Below the pieces are notes generated by a model that did no database searches, was not told where the DNA came from, and worked only from the letters and a program-made list of their open reading frames with translations. Position numbers and translations under genes: made by a program. DNA of 64,000 bases from Branchiostoma floridae (lineage: Eukaryota > Chordata > Leptocardii > Amphioxiformes > Branchiostomatidae). The stretch covers positions 17,825,139 to 17,889,138 of the forward strand of contig NC_049993.1 in the NCBI RefSeq assembly GCF_000003815.2, written 5' to 3'. Below are positions 11,831 to 23,370 of this stretch, one piece after another; the stretch's first letter is position 1, and each line of letters starts with the position of its first letter.

Positions 11831-12655
11831 CAATTATAAAAAAATCTAGAACAACCCTGCTTTTATAAGTGATAGGTAAGTTCCTCTGCTACATAACATG
11901 AAACTGAAATTCATTTTTGGTAAGCTATGACTGTTTTTCCAGGAATAATTCTATGGTTACGATTTTCTTGAAATGGAAATATTGGTTTACTCTCGGGGCC
12001 ACCACGGTTCGATACGTAAAAGGCCCAAACTTTTTTTTACATATGATGTATACAAAGGTTCAAACTATAACTGTGCCAAAAATCAAGCAAATTGATTTGC
12101 CTGTAAATGAGCTAATGGTCAATAAAAATGGTCAAAAAATTGATTTTTGTCAATTTTGGAAATTCACGAAAACACATCATTTTCAAACATCTGCTGCACC
12201 TCACTACAAAAACATTTTGAGCATCACTATATATCATTTTTTTATTAGAATATGGGTAATAACATATCCGAGAATCAATAAAATATCAGTTAATTTGTGG
12301 GGGCTACAGGAGTCCAAAGGAGGCCTATTTTGGACGCGACCAAGGCCTTCCCTTGCTGAAAATCCGCCATTTTGAAAAATGGCCGTTGCCATGGCAACCG
12401 GTGACCGCAGATCTAAAACTTTGCCATTTTTGTAGGTTTGGACCAAGGCCCTACCACCACACAAAATTTAAGCAAAATCGATTTTTTGAGTTTGGCCACC
12501 CTATGCTTGGTTTTTACAGACAGAGCCTCTTAAGCCCTGTCATTTCCACAGTTTCTCAGCTTCTGTACATTTTTTTCTCATTCCCAATTCTGGTCTTCTT
12601 CTTTGGCATTCAAGGCACTATTCATGTAAATAAGTGTATTACTACTAATTGAACT

Positions 12656-12730
12656 TAATTGGTGGTTTGTAAACTGAATCCTGTTGAGCTAAAGACACCT
12701 TACAGCAATTCACAGTTGTGCCTAATTGGC
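12656..12730 (+). repeat. Direct repeat downstream of the foldback element
   Basis: Partner of 8385-8465, same orientation, with a few substitutions. Confidence 0.75.
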
Positions 12731-12734
12731 CAAT

Positions 12735-13135
12735 GATCACCCCCCTCCCACAACACCACAGGACAGCAAACATGAGGGTAATTATTATTGACTGGGTGAT
12801 TATTTGGCTCAGTAACCCCCAGCAGGTCGTTATTGGGATGAAAGCTTGTCAACGACCCCTGGGATAGGAGGTCATAATTGATGAATGGCTAGTAACGTTA
12901 CAGTGAATCTCAAGATGTTTGCAGTTTTTTTTTACTTTTTTACTTTCTTTGTACTAAATTGTAGTGACCCCGCTATTGTGAATTTATATCCACAAATTTG
13001 CGTGTCCAACAGTACAAGGTAGACTTTCAGTAATAAAAATTTCTTGTCAAGATATTAAATCTAAAAATGTCATTAAAATTGTCAAAAAATAACATTTCTA
13101 GATTCATAGTTATCTATATGATAAAAGAAATCCAT
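12735..13135. other. No recognised feature
   Basis: AT-rich DNA with a T-run near 12926; no exon or repeat supported. Confidence 0.4.
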
Positions 13136-13139
13136 AACA

Positions 13140-13322
13140 ATAGACCCTTCTGAAAGTTCTATTTCCATGACAACAGAGCCCTTCTAGTTCTTAAGTTCTT
13201 CATCCAATGGAACCCTTCCTAAAATTCCGTGCCTGTGACAATGGAACCCCTCTGAAAGTTCTGTTTCCATGACGATGGAACCCTTCTGATTGTTCTGTTT
13301 CCATGACAACAGAGCCCTTGCA
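13140..13322. repeat. Diverged minisatellite, about 50-60-bp unit
   Basis: CCCTTCTGAAAGTTCT followed by TTTCCATGACAAC recurs about four times with variants. Confidence 0.7.
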
Positions 13323-14300
13323 TGCAGAGGTTCTGCCCCAATAACTTTTATGACCTGCCATGATCTGGCCGCTGCCCAAAGTGACCCTTTACTTTGACCC
13401 CCGACCCTCCAGCGGTGACCTGTCGGCCACATGTGGGGCGAGACAGTGCCAGGATTGATTCAGGGGTCGCCTGGGGTCAAGACAGAGCAAATAGGGCCTG
13501 AAGTCCAGCCTGGAATGTGGCAGGGGGGCAGCGCATCTCTGTCATGTTTCTTACTTCCTTACTGTGCAATTTTACTGCAGCACCAGAGGGGTGTGGAATG
13601 TGTAGGAAGTGGCTGTAGGTCTGAAGTGACTCTACAGCAGGTCTGGAGGATGTCTCCCATTTCTAAGGTCCTCCCTGTCAGTGTATATCATACTATATGG
13701 CCTTTCTACTGTCAGTGAATAAATAATGGCACAGTATGTCTTAATTAGATAGATAATGGACTCAATATGAGGACAACTGCTGAGGTTCACATGTGGTCAT
13801 TTGGCTGCACTATATGATATCTTTGTCTGTCAATACTTTTTTGTGGATGAAAGGTTGACTAATCCTTTAAAGATCAGCTGAAATGGAAAATGGCATCAAA
13901 TCGCGCAGGTGTGTTTCTCTTTGTGAAGGAAAAATCAGAGACTAGGGCCATGAGATAGGTATAGCTGAGGAGTTAGCAAAACATTTCTATTGAAACATTA
14001 GCCCTATGCATTTTCTTAAGGTTTCGTCACAAGATTTAGGTACCAAACATTGTAATTCAACAAACATTCCAATGCTTGATTGTTTTATAGCTGTTTTGAT
14101 TCATATTCGTGGGCTTCTTGGAACATCTTTGGATAGGAGTTTGTTCTTAGGACAGGCATATTTCAGCATGAAAAAAAGGTCTTTATTCTCTGATGCAAAA
14201 TTGTTTTGGGACCAAATTTGTATTTCTGGTTCCAGAATTAGTGTATACATGGGACTACATGTCCCTCCTGCTATGTCATTGCCATGATACATCAAGATGG
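13323..14300. other. No recognised gene
   Basis: Includes a GC-richer stretch (13360-13560) without convincing splice-flanked coding sequence. Confidence 0.4.
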
Positions 14301-14317
14301 GAATTGGATTGGACATG

Positions 14318-14380
14318 TCTTCAGGGGGGTCCTTAGAAGTATCAAGGGGGGTCCTTAGAAGTATCAAGGGGGGTCCTTGT
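14318..14380. repeat. 26-bp tandem repeat, about 2.5 copies
   Basis: GGGGGGTCCTTAGAAGTATCA occurs twice, then GGGGGGTCCTTG. Confidence 0.85.
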
Positions 14381-14497
14381 CGTATCCAAAGGTTCTTTGT
14401 AGTCTAGCAAGTTTGTGTGTAGGTTCTAGACTTGGGCGTGTGAGGAAGGCACGATCAAGGAAATTATTGGGACCTCGGTCATAAAACTGCTGATTTC

Positions 14498-14652
14498 TGT
14501 GTGTGATTGTGTGTGTGTGTGTGTGTGTGTGTGCACACGCACGCGTGCACGTATGTGTGTGTATGCATGTGTGTTTAAGTGTGAGTGTGTGTGTGTGTGT
14601 GTGTGTGCAGCACGTGCACACGCGCGTTTGCGCTTCCGTGTGTGCAAAAGTG
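14498..14652. repeat. TG microsatellite
   Basis: Two (TG)n blocks separated by CACACGCACGCGTGCACG, itself alternating purine-pyrimidine. Frames through it are artefacts. Confidence 0.95.
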
Positions 14653-15770
14653 TGCTTGTATAACAAGGCATATACTTTCCTTTCGGACTGTTTTCATGTT
14701 GACTTTTTTGTTCAGCATTGTGAATAGGAAACTTAAATTGATTTAGAATCATGAAAGGTGATCAGACTACTTGTAAGAAACTAACATATTCTGAAAATTG
14801 TCATTAGATTTGCAAATTTTTCAAGTTAGTGGTATCCATTAGCAAGGCACCCAACAAGCCACCAAATGTTGGTGAAAATTCCAAGTGAAAATGCTGACGA
14901 TGTGTTCGCAGAAGGGCTTGCTATTTCCAGTATAAGTGAGAAAAATGTTACCCCTACAACACTTTGTGCCATTCCGTTGTGGTGTGAAAATCGTCATTAG
15001 GTTTCTACATATGCTGGGGACTACTGCTTTGGTGATTATTATAAGTTCTGAATTTATGAATGTGTTTATTGCATTTTCAAAGTATACGTGAGAAGTCATA
15101 TCATGCAGTCATTTTTATCTTTTTATTTCTTGACTGCGTTAATCTGCCAAATTGCAATCTCTACCCTGACAAATGTATCTACTATGGATACGTTCTTGTA
15201 TTTGACTCAAAGTTTAAGTCTCTCATATTTCCAGCATATTTCTGTGTCTCAGTTTACAATGTAGCTTTTTTGCCAGCATTGCAGCAGCAAGTTATATTAC
15301 ACTCAAAAACCTTTTGCTCCTAAACTAGTTATATGTAATTGTAACTGTCCTATAAGCTATCTAACGAAGAGTCCCCTTCTATATTTGATGACAACATGGT
15401 CGAATCTGTAATATCTTGCCAGGAAAATAAATTTCAAATTTTCCAAATGTGAAGGGACCAATGTCAAGTTATCTTCTTTCTGTCTACTCAAAGTTCTTCC
15501 TTCAAGTTCACTTCTGCATCTGGGCTCTGTCAGACATCAAGTTCAAAGACGAACTCCCTGTAAACTTGACATGACATTCAGTTGATAAATGTCACATCCA
15601 TATAAGGGCGGTGGCCGCCCCTCCCAGAGCGCCTGTGGGAACCACTAATTTGTGAGCTCCTATTTTTGAACCTGTAACATGGGTGTTGAGTAAACAGTAC
15701 TACTGATGGGGAGAGTGGTGACATCAGGTGCTGGGCTGGAGAAATGCAGTAACTTGTTTCACAGTGAAAT
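14653..15770. other. No recognised feature
   Basis: AT-rich DNA without a supported exon. Confidence 0.4.
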
Positions 15771-15773
15771 ATG

Positions 15774-15865
15774 GTAACTGTAGATGCATTTTATAGTTTG
15801 CGGGGATTTTATTTCGTGGTAAAAAGAGAAAGAAATTTTTGTAATGGCATTTAGTTCGCGTTTGA
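15774..15865. mobile_element. TACTGTAAATGCA-family fragment
   Basis: AACTGTAGATGCATTTTATA with TTGCGGGGATTTTATTTCGT after it matches one end of the family. The other end is absent. Confidence 0.5.
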
Positions 15866-16725
15866 AATGAGGTGTAGGTGGGCAAAATACTTTTTCTGGC
15901 AGTTTTTCGGTGTAGAACTAGAGGTTACATGAAAAACACAAACATTGAACCTTCCTGTAAAACTGTCTAGTTGGTAAGTCAAATCATGATTATCTGACAA
16001 AGAACCATTTGTAAAAAGTGGTGTAGTACAGAAAGTTGCACGTACAACAACTTGCAATATTGCAGATTAAAGCCATGTATATTTCAAGTCTTATATGTAC
16101 ACTCGTTGCCATCTACAATGTATATGTACCTGTTATCCCCCAAAATGAAAAATGTGTACAGTAATTAGTTGCCACTTTATTCGTCCGTTGGAGCTTGTTA
16201 CAAAGAAGACCTGTGTTCTATTCGTGGCCTAATTTCAAAGTAAGAATCAGGCCATGTTGGATATGCGGGTCTGTATTTGCAGTCTGTATTTGACAGTGCC
16301 AGTGGCCTGTTTGCCTGTAGTGTGACCTTCTAGTCTGGATATGTTTGCCCATCCTCGCTAAAACAAACCTCCTGTTTCAGAAGGAAGGTGGAATGTCTTT
16401 GAGCTAGAATTTCAGAGGAGGGCTGGGATAGATAGTTGGAGCCAGACTTTCTAATCATGAGCCTGTTCATACTTGTCTTTGCTGCTGTGTTGAATGAAGA
16501 GTCTTGTATCTTCAATCTCTTTAATAATGAAAGAAAGAAGGAAACAAGGAATAGATTTTTTTTTCCATCTTTCCTTTTGTCTTTTTTGTCTGCTGTCTAT
16601 GAATAGTATCATAGCGTCTTGTAGCAGGAATGTTTCAAAGTTGCAACACTTTGCTTCTCTTCATCTTGACTCTTAAAGTATATCCTTTCCTCTACAAATT
16701 ACAATTACATAGAGGTTGTGCAAAC
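15866..16725. other. No recognised feature
   Basis: Plain sequence with no supported exon or repeat. Confidence 0.35.
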
Positions 16726-16739
16726 AAATTCTCCTAATA

Positions 16740-17025
16740 TATTAGGACGTTGGAGGTCCCGTGTCTGGGGAGAGCCATACCCCGGGCACGTAAAAGAACC
16801 TGCCACATGTGCGATGGTGCGGTGTGAGCGGTTCAAAACCTACAGTACCTTGGCCGCACCTGGGGCAATTACTGTCCTATTGAGGTCACCTGAGTGGCGC
16901 CGAATGGCAGCTCGCTCCAGACACTTGAAATTTAGCCCCGCCTATGTAAGCTCCTCGCAATTCAGCCCCTGGCTGCAAAGAGTGAGTAGTTGGCCCACTC
17001 AATAACAATAACAACAATAACAATA
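16740..17025 (+). mobile_element. SINE-like repeat with AATAAC tail
   Basis: Body CACATGTGCGATGGTGCGGT, GAGTGGCGCCGAATGGCAGC, then an (AATAAC)n tail at about 16999-17022. The GC-rich body and simple-repeat tail indicate a retroposed element; the head is not assigned to a tRNA. Confidence 0.55.
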
Positions 17026-17090
17026 TTCTACCAACCTGATAAAATCATTTTCAGGAGTATAAAGGTTCACAAGTGGAATCTGATAATAAG

Positions 17091-17454
17091 TTAGGCACGA
17101 TCTACACACAGTTGTTCCCGATATCGGCGAGCCTACAACCTCTCGCCGACAGCTTTTTTTCATCGTCTAGATGGAACTGTGATATCGCCATTACGATATC
17201 GGGAAAATTTCTCCCGAAAGGTCCGGACCATTCGTACGATACCTTACCGATAGCTTAGCAGGGGTCCCCGACAGCTTCGCGCGCGTGTAGATGCTTCCCG
17301 ACTTCGGGAAGGCTCATTAGCATATAATGCCATTTGGAAAATCGCGCTATATGTTTATGACTGCAAGCGCCATAGGTGTCCAGCCCCCTACGTTCTAGAT
17401 CCCTCCCGACATCTCCACAGATATCGGTAAAAACTGTGTGTAGATTGGGCCTAA
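17091..17454. mobile_element. 364-bp MITE with TTAGGC ends
   Basis: TTAGGCACGATCTACACACA at the left is mirrored by TGTGTGTAGATTGGGCCTAA at the right, with CCGATATC just inside both ends. The interior is GC-rich, with GATATCGG motifs in both orientations. No coding capacity. Confidence 0.85.
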
Positions 17455-17639
17455 GTTTGTGATCAAGTTTTTCCAACTAATCACATGTAGCCATTTGTTT
17501 GATAGTTCTGACCCGAGACATCATTTTATGGCGTTTTCCACCAGCTTGCACTCATAAAATAACCACTGGCTCGTAGCAAGTCATTGATTTGGGGCAACTT
17601 GTTGCAGGGGAAATGACTGCTGTTATACATCGCTGCCCA

Positions 17640-18175
17640 ATCTTTGATTTTTTGTCCAAGTCTTTCCGAGGTACTGGCAAAAATCAATGCGCATTAGATG
17701 TACATGTTCTGTCAGTGTTGTCTTTTCAAAATTCTTTCCAACTCTTTTAAAGGAACTGGCAAAAATCAATGACAATAGGCTGTAGATGTTCATATTCTGT
17801 CAATGTAGTTTTTTTTTTTTAGATTCTTTCCAGCTCTTTTCGAGGAACTGACAAGTTTAAATGGGCTATAACGTTAGATCTAGATGCCCGTGTTCTGTCA
17901 GTGTAGTTCTTTTTTATTCTGTCCAACTCTATTCAAGGAACTGGCAAAAAATCAATGTGCAATAGATGTTTATATTCTGTCAGTGTAGTACTTTTTATTC
18001 TGTCCAACTCTTTTCAAGGAACTGGAAAAAATCAACGATAATGGACTGTAGATCAAAGTTTCACATTCTGTCAATGTAGTGGGGTTTCTTTTAAAACTCC
18101 TTTCCAACTCTTTTCAAGGAACTGGAAAAACTCAATGCGTAATAGATGTCCGTATTCTGTCATAGTCTGTGTAAC
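17640..18175. repeat. Diverged minisatellite, about 80-105-bp unit, six copies
   Basis: AACTCTTTTCAAGGAACTGG, AAAAATCAATG and TATTCTGTCAGTGTAGT recur in order about six times. Confidence 0.8.
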
Positions 18176-18850
18176 ACAAACTCTGCTGTCCAGGGCTGTA
18201 ACTGGCCCCTTCTAGGGGGCCGGCGGATGTTTGGCGGGCTGCTATAAGCGAGATTTAATCAGGCTAATTCTGTCAGTGTATTTTTTTAAACTTTCTTCAA
18301 ACTCATACAAAGTCCATCCCAGCTCCTATTTTTGTCTTCTCCCCTGACTTTTTACAACTGAAGGAAATGGCAAAGAATCACTCACTAGTCACTTGGACGG
18401 GTGATCTTTGTGCAGAGGTGGTCGCATTGTTGCACAATTGTGACTGTACATGGAATACTATAGTGTTGCAGTGGATGGAAGCATTGGGGACAAAGCACTG
18501 TCCATTTTTTATCTCTTTCTTATTTCTGGAAGCACTGCCAAAATCCATGTCTGCTTCTGCATGTGATCTATAAGATGACATTATTGTGGCCCAGTGTCCT
18601 AACCTGATGCTGTATAGGCAGCCATCTAGACTCTATTACAACAGTTGCATCTTTCATTTCTTGAACTTACAAGATGAGCACATATATAGGTCATAATCGC
18701 GGTCGCTCATTCATATGTTATAACTTGTTGAGTGAATTCTTCAAGCAAAGGTTTCAGTCAGGGGCTCGATATTTCTATTTTTCTTATTTATGAATATTTT
18801 ACCACATTTGTGGAAGAATTGACGTAACAGAAGACAATCACCTTTTCAAG
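18176..18850. other. No recognised gene
   Basis: No splice-flanked exon seen; the two overlapping 67-68-codon frames at 18367-18581 are opposite-strand shadows. Confidence 0.4.
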
Positions 18851-18853
18851 ATG

Positions 18854-19175
18854 CAGGGCTCGAAATACTGGATGCATGTGCACCCAGGTGCACCCAAAAT
18901 TGGAGCTGTGCACCCAATTATTTTCTGTGGGTTCATGTATGTAAAGATATCAAAGTATACAAGTATACATCATATTCTTGACATCTAAGTGTTAGAAAGA
19001 TGATAAAAATGTCTGTCAGGGTACTTGTTTAAGAATTTGATAGCTTGTAACTAAGTTTTATTATTAAGTTATTACTTAAATTTTAAGTGGTGCACCCAAA
19101 ACTTTTTTGGTGCACCCAATTTTTTAAGCTGGGTGCACCAGTGCACCTAATCCCCAAAATGAATTTCGAGCCCTG
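18854..19175 (+). mobile_element. CAGGGCTCGAAAT element with TGCACCC array, copy 1
   Basis: Ends CAGGGCTCGAAAT and ATTTCGAGCCCTG. Both subterminal regions are packed with GTGCACCC(A) motifs. The centre is AT-rich and non-coding. The CAGGG end resembles hAT-class termini (inference). The 8 bp outside each end do not match. Confidence 0.75.
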
Positions 19176-19189
19176 AGATGAAACCAGAC

Positions 19190-19450
19190 TGTAAGGTTTG
19201 ATCCACGCACACGGGGAAGGGCCCCTACTCTTTTTGATAAGTGCGGTGGGTACTCGAGATGTGGTTCTCCTCAAACACGGGGCCTCCATTTAATGCGATG
19301 GTCCTTTCTGAGGAATGTCCCTAATTGAAGCTAGGTACCCAATTGCACCTGAAAGAAGTGAGGAAAGTCCTGTAAAAACTGTAAAGTGCCTTTCTGAAGT
19401 ATTAAAAGGCACAAAGTTGGTAACATAGATCCGGCAAATTTGAGCAGACA
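19190..19450 (-). mobile_element. SINE tail-like fragment
   Basis: Minus strand carries GGCACTTTACAGTTTTTACA and GACTTTCCTCACTTC, matching the tail of the loop SINE at 10530-10570, plus ACACGGGGAAGGGCCCCTAC on the plus strand. No clear head. Confidence 0.5.
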
Positions 19451-19594
19451 CCATGCCCTTTGGTCTCAAGACCCCAGCAGTGGCAGCAATTTTTTGTCAC
19501 TGGAGAAAGGACAATGAAACGGAATTTCAGCCACTAATATAATGAGCCCCCAACCAAAGCCTCTGCTTGGGAAATGCAGGCTGCAGGGAGGGTC

Positions 19595-19785
19595 TACATG
19601 GGGGGTCCCGACAACGATTTACGTTGAATTCAGAAGAATCCCCAACGCATTACGCTAAATCAAGGGAGGTAATTACGCTAAATTTGGTCGCCTCACTACG
19701 AATTACGTAGATAAGATGGTTTTCCCTACGAGTTACGGGAAATAAAGATAGGCTGCCTATGCCTTACAAAAAAGAGCCTGCATGC
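19595..19785 (-). mobile_element. CGTAATTCGTAG-rich dispersed repeat, copy 2
   Basis: Reverse-orientation homologue of 6380-6580: GGGGGGTCCCGACAACG, TTACGCTAAAT (twice), ACGAATTACGTAGATAAGAT. Confidence 0.75.
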
Positions 19786-20224
19786 AGACCCTCTGCAGGC
19801 TCTATTGTCGTCACTGGTCAGTTGTTGTCTCTCACCCTGAAACATTCGAAAAAGAGTAGGGACATGCCCCTGTGTGCGATGGTGCAAATCCTTCTGCCTG
19901 GAGTTGGTGATTCACTTCAAATCACCCGGATGGAGGCCTGGCGAACCTCCGTCTTGTATTGGCCATGCAGTGTTTTACATCATTGACCTGGCGCATCCCC
20001 GTCTTGTAAAATTCAGCTAGAAGAAAGGGTATGTCACCCCTTAAGGGGCGGTATAACCGCAGTGGTGCTGTATAACACTGCATGTCTCCCTGAAACATTG
20101 CCAGAATCAATGCACACCCCTGTGTGTGATCCATGGGATGATATAGGTACAGCCAGGTGCCCTGACCTGCAGCCGAACTGATCACTGCCCTACAGGGATA
20201 GTCTAGACTGCTGGGGCACAGATC

Positions 20225-20545
20225 ATAGCCTAGCGGGTATCCAGCCGTATCGTAGGTCATAGCCTGGTATCCAGCTGTATCATAGACCATAGCCTGGTAT
20301 CCAGCCGACTCATAGACCGTAGCCTGGTATCCAGCCGTATTATAGATCATAGCCTGGTATCCAGCCATATTATAGCTCCTGAGTCTCTTCTGTGTTCTCC
20401 GCAAATAGCCTGGTATCCAGCCATATTCTAGCTCCTGAGTCTTTTCTGTCCTCTCAGCAAATAGCCTGGTATCCAGCCATATTCTAGCTCCTGAGTCATT
20501 TCTGTCCTCTCCGCAAATAGCCTGGTATCCAGCCGTATTCTAGCT
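20225..20545. repeat. Two-stage minisatellite (30-bp then about 60-bp unit)
   Basis: TAGCCTGGTATCCAGCCGTA is repeated every 30 bp from about 20250 to 20375, then every 58-62 bp to about 20545, with the 30-bp core joined to a TTCTAGCTCCTGAGTC spacer. The minus-strand 160-codon frame here contains repeats of AGYQAM.YDT that arise from the 30-bp unit. Confidence 0.9.
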
Positions 20546-20559
20546 CCCAAGTCTCTTGT

Positions 20560-21980
20560 ATTCTCTCCGCAAGATCTCTTTTATTGCATTTACTTTGATT
20601 ATGCCCAATTACCTGAATATACTATTCTATGATTCAGAAATAGACCACTGTGCATCATCTTGTTCTTTGAGACAACATTCTGATTTGTAATTTACAGTTT
20701 CTGTGGCATGAGGCCAGTCAAACCGAAGCCGACAGTCACTGACAAGTATCTGTCTTTTTAGATACATTGCTTTCCTTTAACCCCTTGGCCTAAATGTGCC
20801 ATATAGTTTCATTTCTTCTACATTGGCAGTGCTCAAAAGATAGACCACTTAAAATTATAAGGGACCACCCTCTCCTTGTTTCACCATTTTGTCTCAGAAG
20901 ATCCCTTTGCCTCTGGAGCATTCTGATTTGCAATTTACAGCTTCTGTAGCAGGTGGCAAGCCTACTCAAACCCAGAGGAGATATCTCTTCTCTCAAAAGA
21001 ACTCCTAAGCACCAATTTTCTTTGATCTCAGCAAGCAGACACACTTGAAGAACTTCGCAGTCTCCAAAAGAACCTAAAGAATTCCCCTGTTGGAAATAAA
21101 TGGATGATGGAGTCTGATAGTCTGCTACTGATGTTCCTTGTGCCTTGTCTTATCAATTTTCTTGTTCATAATGGCCACTCATGTGTTAAGCCTTAAGAAC
21201 ATGAATTCCCAATTGCTTCTAAATCAGTGCTTTAATTTTTTACACTAATTGCTGGTGCATACAAAATCAACCATATGGATCATCATTTTTGTTAAGAGAC
21301 TGCACCATTTTTAACCATTTGAACCAAAGTATGAAAATAATGATATAAAGGTGGCAATATAGTGCAGTAAATGTCAATTTCATACAGATTGCCGTATCCA
21401 GATTATTTCCACCTTTAACACTCTAATATTGCTTTTAGGTTGCCTTTAAAAGTCTCAAATTTATCTCCACAAGTAGCTACACTTGAGGAGTGTACAAGTC
21501 TTGTCTTGAAGGACTTTACATGCCTCCAGAGGAACATCAAGAATTCCCCTAGTACCAGAGTGTGTGTCAGGAAGACAGATGGATAAGAGAGGCCAGTACT
21601 GATACCCAGGAAGGTTCTGGCTTCCAGCCAATCTTGGAGACATCCCAGATCATTTATAACACTGCAGCGGACTCAATATGTGGTCCTGGCAGCCTCAAAA
21701 CATTGATCTTTTTTTTGCCGTATTGTGCAAGGGTATCTAGTAGATAACACAGCATTGCTTTCACAGTTCGATACTCGTCTTTGTGTACTATGTAAAATGT
21801 CAGTGCGTCCTTGGTTTTTACCAACTTGCGAGTTGGCCTGTTAGTTTGTAGCCGAAGTCAAGGAGCTAGTGGTTGAATTTGTAGAATGATTTGGGAGTTT
21901 TGCATCCAGGTAGCCACCAGAAAAAAAGGTCCGTATTTCAAGTTCAGCTATCTCAACCAGGTGCTTTTGCCAAAGAAAAG
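20560..21980. repeat. Degenerate duplicated segments, otherwise plain DNA
   Basis: CATTCTGATTTG.AATTTACAG recurs at about 20676 and 20919; AAGAATTCCCCT with similar flanks recurs at about 21077 and 21539. No exon supported. Confidence 0.45.
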
Positions 21981-21994
21981 AAAGGAAAAAAGTG

Positions 21995-22125
21995 ACTTTG
22001 AAAGTGACCACAGCTTAATGTCCCGTCCTGTGCACGTCGGGTGAGCGATACAGTTGGAATCAAACTCACGACTGCTAGTTCCAAAGACAGGGCCGCTCAC
22101 TACTGGGCTACACTAAGGTTTTAAA
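21995..22125 (-). mobile_element. tRNA-derived SINE-like head
   Basis: Minus strand reads GTAGCCCAGTAGTGAGCGGC (A-box-like), then AGTCGTGAGTTTGATTCCAA (B-box-like) about 30 bases on. Confidence 0.55.
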
Positions 22126-22715
22126 GTTTGGGCGCTACCGCTACCGTAGGGAATTGATGACTGTTGGCCTTGAGAGACTGTAATGGTCAATAAGGACATG
22201 TTTGGGCTAAATTACCTCTGCTGACAGAGTCGGATGGGAAGAACCTGCTGTAATCTATGTGGGGGTACTGGGTAAGGCCAGGGCAAGTCATTTGATTGGT
22301 TTTAGGTCATCTTGAAATACAACTCTAGCAAGTGAGGAAAAATTTTGGAGGTTGGGAGGAAAACTTCAATCTGACTTAAAGTATGTCCTTTTCCTGAAAC
22401 AGTGTATAGCAAGGAAAAGACTTTCCTTTCAGACAGGGTTCTTCATCCCAAGGGAGTAAAGTATTGTTTTAGAGTTGTCTGTCTGCACGTGAGTGTGTCT
22501 GTGTTTGTGTGTGCATGTATTTCAATCTGTAATGCCCAATATACACAATGCAGCATTACCATAAAATTCTGAGTCTGCTATTTTGGTCTCTGGGACTAGA
22601 GGGTTTGCAAATTGTTAAGCTTAGGGGGGTGAAGTTTGCCGTCTCTAAATCTGACTGCCTTCTTCTGAGTGGAATAGGAGGATCCAGCTTATACTTCCTG
22701 TGCTGACATCTGAGG
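22126..22715. other. No recognised feature
   Basis: Plain sequence with a short TG-rich patch near 22495-22515. Confidence 0.35.
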
Positions 22716-22716
22716 A

Positions 22717-23054
22717 CAGGGCTCGAAATTCATTTTTGGGATTAGGTGCATTGGTGCACCCAGCTAAAACAATTGGGTGCACAAAAAGATTTTTGGGTGC
22801 ACCACTTAAATTTAAGTAGAATGTCAGAAAACCTAATAACAAAACTTAGTTACAAGCTATCAAATTCTTAAACAACTACCATGTTTATTATCTTTCTAAC
22901 ACTTAGATGTTAAGACTATGATGTATACTAGTATACTTGATATCTTTACATACATAAACCTAAGAAACTCTGTGCACCCACAGAAAATGATTGGGTGCAC
23001 AGCTCCAATTTTGGGTGCACCTGGGTGCACATGCACCCAGTATTTCAAGCCCTG
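22717..23054 (-). mobile_element. CAGGGCTCGAAAT element with TGCACCC array, copy 2
   Basis: Opposite-orientation homologue of 18854-19175 with the same ends, the same TGCACCC-packed subterminal regions and the same central sequence (AACACTTAGATGTTAAGA). The internal match is clear but diverged. Confidence 0.8.
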
Positions 23055-23370
23055 GATGATGGTGTCCTGGACTACTGTTGACTATTAAGCTGACAGATAC
23101 GACAGTACATCAAATAAGTCATGATTGCTCCAGTGCTGGTTCAGGTGCTGTGGACTGTTGTTGGAGTGATGTGGTTTGTTATTGCAGTAGGAGTGACTGT
23201 GGTATGATTATTTTCATGTGCAGTTATATTAAAGAGTTTCTGTCGTAAAGCATCAAGTTGACTGAACTCTATGTTATTAGAGTTGAGGTGTCGATTTCCT
23301 GCAATGTACTTAAGAGTTTCTGTCATAAAGTATTAAGTATAAATCATCAACTCAGCCCTGTTAGTGTTAA

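Larger units (their letters stand above)
8741..12521. mobile_element. Foldback-like element with about 1.39 kb inverted arms
   Basis: The left arm (8741 to about 10130) begins TCTGTAAAAACCAAGC; the right arm (about 11135-12521) ends with its inverse. The arms match over nearly their full length with few differences, for example the 110-residue frame starting MVSYDCFSRNNSMVTIF appears on the minus strand at 9022-9354 and on the plus strand at 11917. The outer part of each arm is single-copy and the inner part consists of diverged monomers of about 140-190 bp. The loop (about 10131-11134) holds more monomer-like DNA and a SINE. No transposase frame is visible. Known foldback elements (FB of Drosophila, TU of sea urchin) have this design; kinship is inference. 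Confidence 0.8.

Noticed and set aside
9022-12375. Frames of 110-212 codons in the foldback arms, duplicated on both strands
   Set aside because: They are open by chance in non-coding arm and monomer DNA. The monomer array gives quasi-repeated peptides in several frames at once, with no transposase motif.
14364-14752. His/Thr-rich frames of about 100 codons
   Set aside because: Translation of a TG microsatellite.
19922-20404. 160-codon minus-strand frame
   Set aside because: Driven by a 30-bp minisatellite; no splice or family support.
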